From Labilithrix sp. (GTDB lineage: Bacteria; Myxococcota_A; Polyangia; Polyangiales; Polyangiaceae): a stretch of 56,534 nucleotides of DNA. Positions 34,221 to 43,083 of the stretch are shown here, piece by piece. Numbering within the stretch: position 1 is the stretch's first letter; each line of letters begins with the position of its first letter. The notes below the pieces were generated by a model, which was not told the DNA's origin, ran no database searches, and saw only the letters and a list, made by a program, of their open reading frames with translations. A program made the position numbers and the translations under genes. Where the stretch lies: positions 1-56,534 of the forward strand of contig JAHBWC010000055.1 in NCBI GenBank assembly GCA_019637225.1, given 5' to 3'.

Positions 34221-35666
34221 TCAGACCTTGGTGCCGCCGACCGTGATCGAGCTGATCTTGATCGTCGGGCAGCCGACGCCGACGGGGACGCTCTGCCCGT
34301 CCTTCCCGCAGGTCCAGATCCCGTCGGAGGTCTCGACGTCGTGGCCGAGCATCGACACCTTCCGGAGGACGTCGGGGCCGTTGCCGATCAGGTTCACGCC
34401 CTTGAGCGGCGCGGTGATCTTCCCGTCCTCGACGAGGTAGCTCTCGGTCAGCGAGAAGACGAAGTCGCCGTTCGAGATGTCGACCTGACCACCGCCGAAG
34501 CGCTTCGCGAAGACGCCGCGCTTGACGCTCTTCAGGATCTCCTCGGGATCGTGCGGGCCGGCGACGAGGATCGTGTTCGTCATCCGGGGCATCGGCGCGC
34601 ACGCGAAGCTCTCGCGGCGGCCGTTGCCGCTCGGCCCGAGCTGGTAGTGCTTCGCGCTCAGCCGGTCGTGCATGTAGCCGACGAGCTTGCCGTTCTCGAT
34701 CAGCGTGCTCGACCGCGGCTCGTAGCCCTCGTCGTCGACGTTGATCGAGCCGCGCGACATGAGCAGCGTGGCGTCGTCGACCACGGTGCAGAGCTCGCTC
34801 GCGACGAGGTTGCCGACCTGACCGGCGTAGTTGCTCGTGCCCTTGCGGTTGAAGTCCGCCTCGAGCCCGTGGCCGACGGCCTCGTGGAGGAGGATGCCGC
34901 TGTCGCCGGGCGCGAGCACGACCTCCATCTGGCCGGCCGGCGCCTCCTGGGCGTCGAGCATCGTGATCGCCTGCGCCGCGGCCTGCGTCGCGTGCCACTC
35001 GGGCGATTTGCCGTCGAAGTAGCCGATGGTCGTGCGACCGCCGCCGCCGGACGAGCCCTCCTGGCGCTTGCCGTCCTGCTCGACGATCACGCGGATGCCG
35101 AAGCGCATGAGCGGCTGCACGTCGCGCGCGAGGCGCCCGTCGCTCGTGACGACGAGGATCTCGCGGATCTCCTCGGCGAACGAGCACTCCACCTTGAGGA
35201 CGCGCTTGTCGTAGGCGTGCGCCGCGGCCGCGGCGCGCTCGAGCAGCTTGCGCTTGTCCATCCCCGGGACGTCGAGCGTGACCTTGTCGAGCTCGTAGCG
35301 GCTCGGCAGCGGGCGGAGGGTGATCGGCTCGGGCTTCGGCGATCCGCCGCCCGAGGCGATCGACGCGGCCGTCTCGGCGGCGCGCTTCATCGCGTCCCAG
35401 TCGAGGCGCTCGGTGTACGCGTAGCCGGTCGCGTCGGCCTGCTGAGCTCGCACGCCCAGGCCCATCGACACGCCGCGCGAGGCGCTCTTCAGGATCCCCT
35501 CGTCGTAGACGAAGCCCCCGGCCGCCCGGTACTCGAAGAAGAGGTCGGCGTAGTCGGCCCCGCGCGAGAGCGCGACCGCAAGGAGCTTCTCCGCGAGCTG
35601 CACGTCCACTTCGCTCGCGCCGCCCGGACCAAAGGGAGCTTTGTAGAGTGCCGACTGCGTGGCCAT
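34221..35666 (-). CDS. tldD: TldD-family metalloprotease
   Basis: A 481-residue TldD/PmbA-family protein. The catalytic zinc helix 'LLHEAVGHGLEADF' (HExxxH) and the third ligand Cys in 'GIWTCGKDGQSVP' are both seen, with 'GYEPRSSTLIENGKLVGYMH' and 'RMTNTILVAG' typical of TldD. TldD works with TldE on small peptides and unfolded substrates, for example in processing of modified peptides and in toxin/antitoxin turnover. No tldE is in the window. The open frame runs upstream, but ATG 35666 (MATQSALYKAPF) is chosen because TACCTT lies 6 nt before it. First gene of the operon leading to the pseudo-receiver regulator (41 nt later) and pdxA. Confidence 0.9.
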   Translation of the reverse strand: MATQSALYKAPFGPGGASEVDVQLAEKLLAVALSRGADYADLFFEYRAAGGFVYDEGILKSASRGVSMGLGVRAQQADATGYAYTERLDWDAMKRAAETAASIASGGGSPKPEPITLRPLPSRYELDKVTLDVPGMDKRKLLERAAAAAHAYDKRVLKVECSFAEEIREILVVTSDGRLARDVQPLMRFGIRVIVEQDGKRQEGSSGGGGRTTIGYFDGKSPEWHATQAAAQAITMLDAQEAPAGQMEVVLAPGDSGILLHEAVGHGLEADFNRKGTSNYAGQVGNLVASELCTVVDDATLLMSRGSINVDDEGYEPRSSTLIENGKLVGYMHDRLSAKHYQLGPSGNGRRESFACAPMPRMTNTILVAGPHDPEEILKSVKRGVFAKRFGGGQVDISNGDFVFSLTESYLVEDGKITAPLKGVNLIGNGPDVLRKVSMLGHDVETSDGIWTCGKDGQSVPVGVGCPTIKISSITVGGTKV

Positions 35667-35672
35667 CGCGCC

Positions 35673-35678
35673 AAGGTA
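35673..35678 (-). promoter_or_regulatory. Candidate -10 (TACCTT) for leaderless tldD operon
   Basis: On the minus strand TACCTT ends 6 nt before ATG 35666, the same layout as at several other genes in the window. No Shine-Dalgarno sequence is present. Confidence 0.5.
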
Positions 35679-36255
35679 GCCGTGAATGCAGCGCTCTTCC
35701 AGCGGGGCCGTCCCAGGCGCGATCGCGCGTGCTCGAGCTGGCGAAGCGAGGACGCGCGCGGGGCGGAGCACCGCGCGCGCTCCTCGGCCACCGGCCGGCA
35801 CGCTGGAGACACGAGCGGGACGCGGTCGTCTCCGGCGCCGGAGCGAACGCGGCCGCCGCGACTCGAGGGCTCACGGTCGCGCTTATTGTCATCGAATGAT
35901 TGAACCAATCGATTGCCTGACGTCCGCGCGCCCCGCAGGTTTGCGCGGCGGCGCCAGCCGCGTAACGACGTTCTCACCCCCTGTCCTCTCCGACGGCGCT
36001 CTGCGGGGCCCGCACCCGGTCGGCGGTCGGCGCGGACCGAGCCCCCGGTGACGCGCCCGACCGCGCCTCGGCGTTCACGCGCAAGTAGGCAACCTGTCAG
36101 AAGTAACGCTATTCTCAGTCACCACCGGATGCGTCTCGCACCGTCGATGTTCCTGCGTGCGCCCTTGACTCTCCCAACCACCCCCTTGGATTGCAGACTG
36201 CAACACCCGGAAGCCCGACACGGTCGGCGCCTCCGTGCGAGGAGCCCTCGTCGAC
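35679..36255. other. Long non-coding region upstream of the TPR protein gene
   Basis: About 580 bp, the longest stretch without a gene here. It divides into GC-rich sequence (35679-35880), an AT-richer patch (35880-35920) with the dyad GATTG-AAC-CAATC (35898-35910), a GC-rich middle and another AT-richer zone (36080-36210). A TTGACT at 36165-36170 could be a -35, but no good -10 stands 16-18 nt later (GATTGC). No tRNA-like fold or plausible ORF with coding character is found. It most likely holds the promoter and a leader of the TPR gene, possibly a small RNA. Confidence 0.35.
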
Positions 36256-39200
36256 GTGGCGATTAATCGCGACAAGGTGCTCGAGGCCGCCCAGAAGTAC
36301 GTCGAGAAGAAGAAATACGACAAGGCGGTCGCAGAGCTCAGGAAGCTGGTCGAGGCAGATCCGAACGACGCTCGGACGCTGCTCAAGATCGGTGACCTCC
36401 AGGCCAAGCAAGGCGTCTACGCCGACGCGATCAACACCTACGAGTCGGTAGGGAAGCTCTATTCACACCAGGGCTTCGCGCTCAAGGCGATCGCCGTCTA
36501 CAAGCAGATCCGCGAGATCATCGCGAAGCACGTCCCGCAGCTCGAGGAGCGCTACGGGCACATCGCGCCGAAGCTCGCCGAGCTCTATCAGCAGCTCGGA
36601 CTCACGAGCGACGCGCTCGCCGCCCTCGACGAGGTCGCGACGCGCCTCCAGCGGCAGCAGAAGGACCAAGAAGCGATCGACGTGTTCCGGAGGATCGTCG
36701 AGCTCGATCCGACGAACCCTCTCCCGCACCTCCGCCTCGCCGAGGCGCTCTCGCGCGTGAAGGACATCGAGGGCGCGGTCTACGAGTTCAAGACCGCCGC
36801 CTCGCAGCTCTCCGGCATCGGCCGGCGCGACGACGCGCTCAAGGTGCTCGAGCGCCTCCTGCATCACAAGGCCGATCCCGAGCAGGCGAGGCTCTGCGCC
36901 GAGCTCTATCTCGCGCGGAGCCAGCCGCAGGACGGCATGCAGGCGCTCGCGAAGCTGCAGATCTGCTTCCAGGCGAACCCGCGCGACTTCGACACGCTCT
37001 CGCTCCTCGCGCGGGCGTTCAACGCGATCGGCCAGGGCGCCAAGGCGATCGAGGTCCAGAAGGAGATGGCGCGCGTCGCGCGCGACACCGGCAAGACGGA
37101 CCTCTTCCGCGAGATCCTCGAGCGGCTGATGCGGGTCGCGCCGCACGACGAGGGCGTGCGCCGCCTCGCCCAGCAGACCGGCTCCGTCCAGGCCGCGCCG
37201 CCGTACGGCTCGGCGGCGATGGCCGACGCGCCGGCAGAGGAGGAGCCCGCGCGGCAGGCGCAGCAAGGCTACCCGCAGCAGCCGCCGGCGGTCTGGGGGC
37301 AGCAGCAGCCTCCGCAGCCGTACGGCGGCGCGCGACCGAACACGCAGCCGCTCCAGCGCCCGCGCACCGACGCGTTCCAGCAGCCACCGCCCATCCCGCA
37401 GCAAGCCCCCGTCGAGGAGGTCGAAGAGGCCTACGACGAGGAGGTCGAGGAGCTCGTCGAAGAGGCCGAGGTCGTCGAGGAGGCCGAAGAGGCCGACGCC
37501 TACGCCGAGGTCAGCTACGGCGAAGAGGCCGAGTACGTCGAGGGCGGCGAGTACGTCGAGGGCGGCGAAGACGCCTACGGCGAGCAGCAGCCGCAGCAGG
37601 GTTACGGCGCGGCCTACCCGCAGGGCGGCTACGGCGAGGCAGAGGCCTACGTCGAGGGCGGCGAGGAGTACGCGACGGCCGACGGCGGCGGCGCCGTCAC
37701 GCACGAAGAGGTCGAGCAGGAGCTCGAGGCCACGTCGGAGGACGCTGCCGAGATCGTCGCCAAGACGCTCGCCGACGCGAACGCGTTCCGCCGCGTGCGC
37801 CTCTACGCGAAGGCGCTCGAGACGCTCCGCGCGGGCCTCGAGGTCGATCCGCGCTCGATGGATCTCCACGAGGTCCACCGCGACGTGCTCATCGAGTCGG
37901 GTCAAACCGAAGAAGCCGTGCTGGCGATGCTCGACATCGCGAGCCTCTACGTCGACGCGCTCGACGGCGAGTCCGCGGCGCGCGCCCTTCAAGACGTCCT
38001 CGCCTTCGATCCGACGAACGCTCGCGCGATCGAGATGCTCCAGGAGCTCGGCTACGAGATCGTCGACGAGAACGAGGAGGGCGGCGAAGCGCAGGAGGTC
38101 GAGGCCGACGGCGCCTACGGCGAAGCCGCCGAGCACGACGCGCGGCTCCCCTCGTACGACCTCGAAGAGATGGGACCGGCGGACGTCTCGTCGCAGTACG
38201 CCGACGATCGCCAGATCCACATCGGCCGCGGCGGCTCGCACGCGCCCGGCGCGTACGGCGACGCGGACCTCGCCGGCGGCGACTCGCTCCCGAGCTTCCC
38301 GCTCGACGAGCCCGACGCGTACGCGGAGGCCGCCTATGCCGACGCGGAGGAGCACATCCCGTCGGTGCAGCCGGCGCACCACGGCCGCGCGGCCGCCGAA
38401 GACGACCTCGCCCCGCCCGCGGCGTTCGGCCGGGCGCCGTCGGCCGCGCCGGGCCGCGTCTCCGCGAGGCCCTCGATCGGCGCCGCGTCGAGCCGCGAGC
38501 TCGAGGACGCGCTCGACGAGGCCGAGTTCTTCTGCTCGCGCGGCCTCTTCGACGACGCCCGCGCCATCATCACCGAGCAGCTCGGCAAGCACCCGAACAA
38601 CCCGCTGCTCCGCGAGCGGCTCGCCGAGGTCGACGCGCAGGAAGCGCAGCGCGGCAGCGGCGCGCGCGAGAAGCCTCGCCAGGAAGACAACGCGTTCGAC
38701 CTCGGCTCGTCGCTCGACGCGCTCGAGAGCCTCGACTACGCGAACATGCAGCCCGCCGAGGGCCACGCGAACGGCGACGAGCAGATCGACGTCGAAGAGG
38801 TCTTCGCGAAGTTCAAGGAAGGCGTCGCGAAGCAGATCAGCGTCGAGGACTCCGACTCGCACTACAACCTGGGCATCGCCTACAAGGAGATGCTCCTGCT
38901 CGACGACGCGATCCGCGAGTTCGACGTCGCGGCGCGCGACCCGAAGCACGAGTGCGTCTGCCGCTCGATGATCGGCATGATCCAGCTCGAGCGCGGCAAC
39001 ATCAACGAGGCGATCGACGCGTTCCTCCTCGGCCTCAACGCGTCGATCAAGGACCCCTCGCAAGAGACGGTGCTCTGCTTCGAGATCGGCGCCGCCTACG
39101 AGGCGAAGAAGATGAACAAGGACGCGCTGTCCTACTACCAGAAGGCGATGCGGCGCGACCCGAACTACCGTGACGTTCAGGAGCGCGTGCGACGCCTCTC

Positions 39201-39294
39201 GAAGGCCGAGCCGAAGCAGAACGTGCGGCAGGCGGCCGTCGGCGCCGACGACGAGTTCGATCGCGCGTTCGACGATCTCCTGAGCAAGGCTTGA
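36256..39294 (+). CDS. Large TPR protein with acidic Glu/Tyr linker
   Basis: A 1012-residue cytoplasmic protein with no signal or TM. Residues ~1-305 are TPRs ('INRDKVLEAAQKYVEKKKYD', 'LTSDALAALDEVATRLQRQQ'). A Gln/Pro-rich linker (~315-385) leads into an acidic Glu/Val/Tyr/Gly tract ('VEEVEEAYDEEVEELVEEAE', 'YVEGGEYVEGGEDAYGEQQP') to ~490. A second TPR block (~500-600), another acidic linker and a C-terminal TPR block (~750-1000: 'AEFFCSRGLFDDARAIITEQ', 'DSHYNLGIAYKEMLLLDDAI') follow. The C-terminal block resembles TPR proteins common in Myxococcota. GTG 36256 (VAINRDKVLEAAQKY) is preferred; GTG 36235 is an alternative. Probable role: multi-partner scaffold. Confidence 0.8.
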   Translation: MAINRDKVLEAAQKYVEKKKYDKAVAELRKLVEADPNDARTLLKIGDLQAKQGVYADAINTYESVGKLYSHQGFALKAIAVYKQIREIIAKHVPQLEERYGHIAPKLAELYQQLGLTSDALAALDEVATRLQRQQKDQEAIDVFRRIVELDPTNPLPHLRLAEALSRVKDIEGAVYEFKTAASQLSGIGRRDDALKVLERLLHHKADPEQARLCAELYLARSQPQDGMQALAKLQICFQANPRDFDTLSLLARAFNAIGQGAKAIEVQKEMARVARDTGKTDLFREILERLMRVAPHDEGVRRLAQQTGSVQAAPPYGSAAMADAPAEEEPARQAQQGYPQQPPAVWGQQQPPQPYGGARPNTQPLQRPRTDAFQQPPPIPQQAPVEEVEEAYDEEVEELVEEAEVVEEAEEADAYAEVSYGEEAEYVEGGEYVEGGEDAYGEQQPQQGYGAAYPQGGYGEAEAYVEGGEEYATADGGGAVTHEEVEQELEATSEDAAEIVAKTLADANAFRRVRLYAKALETLRAGLEVDPRSMDLHEVHRDVLIESGQTEEAVLAMLDIASLYVDALDGESAARALQDVLAFDPTNARAIEMLQELGYEIVDENEEGGEAQEVEADGAYGEAAEHDARLPSYDLEEMGPADVSSQYADDRQIHIGRGGSHAPGAYGDADLAGGDSLPSFPLDEPDAYAEAAYADAEEHIPSVQPAHHGRAAAEDDLAPPAAFGRAPSAAPGRVSARPSIGAASSRELEDALDEAEFFCSRGLFDDARAIITEQLGKHPNNPLLRERLAEVDAQEAQRGSGAREKPRQEDNAFDLGSSLDALESLDYANMQPAEGHANGDEQIDVEEVFAKFKEGVAKQISVEDSDSHYNLGIAYKEMLLLDDAIREFDVAARDPKHECVCRSMIGMIQLERGNINEAIDAFLLGLNASIKDPSQETVLCFEIGAAYEAKKMNKDALSYYQKAMRRDPNYRDVQERVRRLSKAEPKQNVRQAAVGADDEFDRAFDDLLSKA

Positions 39295-39296
39295 AC

Positions 39297-39317
39297 CGGC
39301 GCGCCCACGGCGCGCCG
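39297..39317 (+). terminator. GGCGCGCC hairpin after the TPR gene
   Basis: A 9-bp stem (CGGCGCGCC/GGCGCGCCG) with a 3-nt CAC loop begins 3 nt after the stop codon at 39294. No T-tract follows. It may attenuate read-through into the DUF924 gene 21 nt further on. Confidence 0.4.
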
Positions 39318-39337
39318 CACCGACTCAGGAGCCGAGA

Positions 39338-39967
39338 ATGCCCGACGATCGCGAGAGTCGCTACGACAGCACCGACGAGGTCAGCCCCGCCGACGTGCTC
39401 CGCTTCTGGCTCGGACCGGACGGCTCCCCGCCGCTCGCCAACGCGACGAAGTGGTACAAGAAAGACGACGCGTTCGACCGCGAGATCGCCGATCGCTTCG
39501 GCGACACCCTCGAGCTCGCCGCGCGCGGCGGGCTCGACGGCTGGAAGACGACCCCGCGCGGTCGGCTCGCCCTCGTCATCGTGCTCGATCAGTTCTCGCG
39601 CAACGTCTACCGCGGAGGACCGCGCTCGTTCGCGCAGGACGCTCGCGCGTGCGACCTCACGCTCGCGGCGATCGCCGGCGGCGACGAAGCTTCGCTCACC
39701 ATCGTCGAGCGCTGGTTCCTCTACATGCCGCTGATGCACGCCGAGGACGCCGACCTCCAGCGCCAGTGCGTGTCCGCCTTCGAGCGCCTCGAGCGCGACG
39801 CGCCGGAGGACCTCGCGAAGTCCGTCGCCAACAGCCTCGACTACGCGAAGCGCCACGCCGTGATCGTCGAGCGCTTCGGCCGCTTCCCGCACCGCAACGC
39901 CATCCTCGGCCGCTCCTCGACGCCCGAGGAGCTCGAGTTCCTGAAGCAGCCCGGCTCTTCGTTCTGA
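39338..39967 (+). CDS. DUF924 family protein
   Basis: A 209-residue protein of the DUF924 family. 'SPADVLRFWLGPDG', 'KWYKKDDAFDREIADRFGDT', 'LVIVLDQFSRNVYRGGPRSF', 'ERWFLYMPLMHAEDADLQRQ' and 'YAKRHAVIVERFGRFPHRNA' match the conserved blocks. The family is all-helical (TPR-like superfold) and lacks an established function. Start ATG 39338 follows AGGAG. It converges on ssb; a complex inverted repeat spans the two stop codons. Confidence 0.88.
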   Translation: MPDDRESRYDSTDEVSPADVLRFWLGPDGSPPLANATKWYKKDDAFDREIADRFGDTLELAARGGLDGWKTTPRGRLALVIVLDQFSRNVYRGGPRSFAQDARACDLTLAAIAGGDEASLTIVERWFLYMPLMHAEDADLQRQCVSAFERLERDAPEDLAKSVANSLDYAKRHAVIVERFGRFPHRNAILGRSSTPEELEFLKQPGSSF

Positions 39968-40035
39968 AGAGCCGGACGCTCCCCGCACGCGACGTCGCGA
40001 TCGCGCACGGGGAGCGCGAGCTCCGGCTCAGAACG
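39960..40035. terminator. Multi-arm inverted repeat spanning two convergent stop codons
   Basis: Nested arms CGTTCT/AGAACG (39960/40030), GAGCCGGA/TCCGGCTC (39969/40022) and GCTCCCCG/CGGGGAGC (39978/40008) fold about a 22-nt centre. Both the DUF924 and ssb stop codons lie within or beside the arms. Symmetry and position suggest a shared bidirectional terminator. Confidence 0.65.
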
Positions 40036-40429
40036 GGATGCCGGCCGAGGCGAGCGGCGCCTCGCGCGGCGCGGGGACGTACGCGCCGTTCGAGTGCGAG
40101 CGGCTGCTGCCGAAGCACAGCTCGTCGACGATCACCTCCGTGCGGTAGTGCGTCTGCCCCTCCTTCTCGTAGCTGCTCGTCCGGAGGTGGCCGGTGACCA
40201 TCACGCGCGAGCCCTTGTGGAGGTGCTTCGCGAGCGCCTCCGCGCGGGGCCCGAACATGGTCAGCGTGTGCCACTCCGTCCGCTTCTCTCGTTCGTTGTT
40301 CTCCTTGTTCTTCCACGAGTGGTCGGTGGCCAGGCGCATCTTCAGCACCGGGCCCACCGCGCTCGTCTTCAGCTCCGGATCGGCGCCGAGGTTTCCAAAC
40401 AGAGTCACCAGATTCAGACCATCGCTCAT
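40028..40429 (-). CDS. ssb: Single-stranded DNA-binding protein
   Basis: A 133-residue SSB with a clear OB fold: 'LNLVTLFGNLGADPELKTSA', 'RLATDHSWKNKENNEREKRT', 'WHTLTMFGPRAEALAKHLHK' and 'GSRVMVTGHLRTSSYEKEGQ'. The C-terminal linker is short (~20 residues) and the tip is 'SAGIPF' rather than the usual acidic DDDIPF, so partner recruitment through the acidic tip may be weak. It may be a secondary SSB paralogue, for example for competence or phage/plasmid DNA, rather than the main replication protein. ATG 40429 gives the canonical N-terminus; the open frame beyond it is not coding. Confidence 0.93.
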   Translation of the reverse strand: MSDGLNLVTLFGNLGADPELKTSAVGPVLKMRLATDHSWKNKENNEREKRTEWHTLTMFGPRAEALAKHLHKGSRVMVTGHLRTSSYEKEGQTHYRTEVIVDELCFGSSRSHSNGAYVPAPREAPLASAGIPF

Positions 40430-40614
40430 GGGCGCGTCCTCAGCACGCGACGCGCCAGCGACGTGCGCGTGCGATCTCGCGCAGATCGGAGCGAGCGCAC
40501 GTGGCCCGCGCCGGCTCGGGCCGGCCCCCGGCCAGCGATCGACGCCGGCGCGCGGGCGGTGCCCCGGCGTCGGACCGAGATCCGCATTTCTCCGCGGGTC
40601 ACGCCTTCGCGCGG

Positions 40615-40992
40615 TCACCCGTCGGGGAACGGCTCCGGCTCGACGTCCGACTCGAGCCAGTCCTCGTCGACCTCGATGAGATCGTCCTCGCCGACGACGG
40701 CGGTCGAGGAGTCGCGGCGCGGCTCGAAGCCTCGCGCCGCGATGAGCCTCGGCTCCGAGCGCCGGGGAGGTACGGCGCGCGGGAGCGGCTCGAGCCCCTC
40801 CTCGGGATCGATCTCCCCGCGCGCGATCGCGATGAGCCGCGCGTCCACCTTCTCCATCCGCCTCGTTCGGCGTGTGGCGTAGGCCGACTCCGCGGAGCCC
40901 CGCGCGAATCGTCGCGCCGCCTCCTCTTCCCGCAGTTCCTCGAATTCCCAACCCAGCTCGGCTACCGGGATCGCCTTCTTCGCCTCTCGCAT
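40615..40992 (-). CDS. Small hypothetical acidic protein
   Basis: A 125-residue protein from ATG 40992: 'MREAKKAIPVAELGWEFEEL', 'REEEAARRFARGSAESAYAT', then a basic middle ('RRTRRMEKVDARLIAIARGE') and an acidic tail 'VGEDDLIEVDEDWLESDVEP'. There are no TM, signal or Cys pairs. I do not recognise it. It lies between ssb and the ABC exporter on the same strand, and the codon composition fits a real gene. An upstream start adding 12 residues is possible. Confidence 0.5.
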   Translation of the reverse strand: MREAKKAIPVAELGWEFEELREEEAARRFARGSAESAYATRRTRRMEKVDARLIAIARGEIDPEEGLEPLPRAVPPRRSEPRLIAARGFEPRRDSSTAVVGEDDLIEVDEDWLESDVEPEPFPDG

Positions 40993-41127
40993 CGGTGTAG
41001 GTCCCTCTGAGGACAGAACGGCCATGTCCGCCCGCCGTTGAGGGGGGACGAGCCGAACGCGCCGCAGCCCCGCGAGGTGGGCCCCGCGCACCCCCACCAG
41101 GAACGCCCCGCGCGCGATCGCCGGCGC

Positions 41128-42987
41128 TCAGACGTAGCCGCGGGCCTGGAGCTCGTAGAGCCGCGCGTACGTCCGGGACGCCGCGACGAGCTCGGCGTGC
41201 GTGCCGTCCTCGGCGATCGCGCCGTCTTCGACGACGAGGATGCGATCGGCCATCCGCACCGTGGGGAAGCGGTGGGAGATGATGATCGTCGTCCGATCCT
41301 TCGTCAGCGCCTGGAAGCGTTCGAACACGGCGTGCTCGGCCTCGGCGTCGAGCGCCGCGGTCGGCTCGTCGAGCACGAGAATGTCGGCCTCTTCACGCAT
41401 GAAGCCGCGGGCGAGCGCGATCTTCTGCCATTGGCCGCCCGAGAGCTCGGCGCCGTCCTGGAACCATCGCCCGAGCGGCGTCTCGAGGCCCTCGGCGAGG
41501 CCGACGAGCACCGGCTCCGCGCCGCCCTGGCTCGCGGCGCGGACGATGCGCGGCTCGTCGGCCAGGTGATCGACCGAGCCGACCCCGACGTTCTCGCGAA
41601 ACTTGAGCTGGTACTGGTTGAAGTCCTGGAAGACGACGCCGAAGCGCGCGAGCAGGGCGTCGCGATCCCAGTCGCGGAGGTCCTTGCCGTCGAGGAGGAC
41701 GCGCCCCTCGGTCGGCTCGTAGAGGCGGCTCACCAGCTTGATCAGCGTCGTCTTGCCGGCGCCGTTCTGGCCCACGATCGCGACGCTCTGGCCCTCGGGG
41801 ATGAAGAGGTCCACGTGCCGGAGGACCCACTTCTTCTGGCCGGGGTAGCGGAAGCTCACGTCGTCGAGGCGGATGCCCCGCTCGGCCGCGGAGAGCGGCG
41901 GGAGGGCGCGCGGCGGCCGCGGCGCGACGGACGCGCCCTCGGCACGCGGCGCCGCGTCGAGGTCCGCGTCGAGGTACGCGAAGAGGTTCGACATGTAGAG
42001 GTTGTGCTCGTAGATGTTGCCGATCCCGCCGAGGATCGACTGGAACGACTGCTGGCCGCTCCGGAAGGCGAGCACGTACATCGTCATGTTGCCGAGCGTG
42101 AGCCGCCCGAGCGCCGCGAGGACCGCCATCGACGCGTACGCGCCGTAGAACGCGAGCGTCGCGAGGAGCGAGAGCACGTACGTGACGATCGTACGGCGCA
42201 CCATGAGCCTCGAGTCCTCGCGGTGGAAGCGCTCCGCGAGCTCCTTGTAGCGGCCGAGGAAGAGCGGGCCGAGCCCGAAGAGCTTCATCTCCTTGGCGTG
42301 CTTGTCGTTGGCGAGGATGTACTCGAGGTACGTGAGGCGCCGCGCGTCGGGCGAGCGCCAGTTGCGCATACGGAAGCCCTGCTTCGAGTACTTCATCTCG
42401 GCGATGGTCGCGGGGATCGTCGCGAGCATCAGCGCGAGCACGACCCACGCGTTGAAGCGGACGAGCAGCGCGGCGTAGCCGGCGAGCGTGAGCGCGGACT
42501 GGACGAGCGAGAATGTCTCCGAGACGAGCGACAGGGGGCGCGACGACGCCTCGCGCCGTGCGCGCGTGAGCCGGTCGTAGAACTCCGGGTCCTCGAAGTG
42601 CCGGAGCTCGAGCCGCTGGGCGCGCTCGAGGATCGCGATGTTGATGTCGTTGCCGAGCCGTGAGCCGAGCACGCTCCGGACGAGCGAGCCCATCCGGTTC
42701 ACGCTCGCCTGCGCGACGACGAGGGCGAGCTCCACCGCGACCCACTCGAGCGTGTCGTCGCGTGAGCCGGCGACGACCGAGTCGACGATGCGCTTGCCGG
42801 CGAGCGCGATCGCGGGCCCGAGGAGCGCGCCGAGGATCGCGATCGCGCCGAACGAGGCGGTGAGCGGCGCCGACGCCTTCCACACGAGCCCGAGCGCGCG
42901 ACGGATGAAGCGGCTGCTCTCCCGGAGCGCGGCGCCGAGCGGCTGCTTCGGGGGTTCCTTCGACGGGGTGAGGGGCGGTGGGCGCAC
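41128..42987 (-). CDS. ABC exporter (fused TM and ATPase domains)
   Basis: A 619-residue half-transporter. Residues ~40-335 contain six TM segments ('FGAIAILGALLGPAIALAGK', 'VALALMLATIPATIAEM'-like TMs and others). The ATPase spans ~375-610: 'IRLDDVSFRYPGQKKWVLRH', Walker A 'GQNGAGKTTLIK', Q loop 'GVVFQDFNQYQ', signature 'ELSGGQWQKIALARGFM', Walker B 'ADILVLDEPTAALD' and H loop 'IIISHRFPTVRMAD'. All catalytic motifs are intact. It acts as a homodimer, exporting a lipid, peptide or small molecule; the substrate is unknown. The GTG at 42987 has no strong Shine-Dalgarno, so the N-terminal Pro-rich 15 residues are tentative. Confidence 0.9.
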   Translation of the reverse strand: MRPPPLTPSKEPPKQPLGAALRESSRFIRRALGLVWKASAPLTASFGAIAILGALLGPAIALAGKRIVDSVVAGSRDDTLEWVAVELALVVAQASVNRMGSLVRSVLGSRLGNDINIAILERAQRLELRHFEDPEFYDRLTRARREASSRPLSLVSETFSLVQSALTLAGYAALLVRFNAWVVLALMLATIPATIAEMKYSKQGFRMRNWRSPDARRLTYLEYILANDKHAKEMKLFGLGPLFLGRYKELAERFHREDSRLMVRRTIVTYVLSLLATLAFYGAYASMAVLAALGRLTLGNMTMYVLAFRSGQQSFQSILGGIGNIYEHNLYMSNLFAYLDADLDAAPRAEGASVAPRPPRALPPLSAAERGIRLDDVSFRYPGQKKWVLRHVDLFIPEGQSVAIVGQNGAGKTTLIKLVSRLYEPTEGRVLLDGKDLRDWDRDALLARFGVVFQDFNQYQLKFRENVGVGSVDHLADEPRIVRAASQGGAEPVLVGLAEGLETPLGRWFQDGAELSGGQWQKIALARGFMREEADILVLDEPTAALDAEAEHAVFERFQALTKDRTTIIISHRFPTVRMADRILVVEDGAIAEDGTHAELVAASRTYARLYELQARGYV

Positions 42988-43083
42988 GGGACGGAGAGGA
43001 CTTTCGGCCGCGCGAAGCGCGCGGGGGCGATCGGGCGTACTGGATGAGATGTCCTATACGTCGGCGCGGGGTCGACCTCGACC

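Noticed and set aside
35896..36051. Small ORF starting MIEPIDCLTSARPAG in the long intergenic region
   Set aside because: It has no ribosome binding site, Arg/Pro-rich shadow composition and no coding signal; treated as non-coding.
39966..40030. The nested repeat between DUF924 and ssb as an attachment site or transposon end
   Set aside because: There is no integrase or transposase, no direct repeats outside and no composition break; position between convergent stops favours a terminator.
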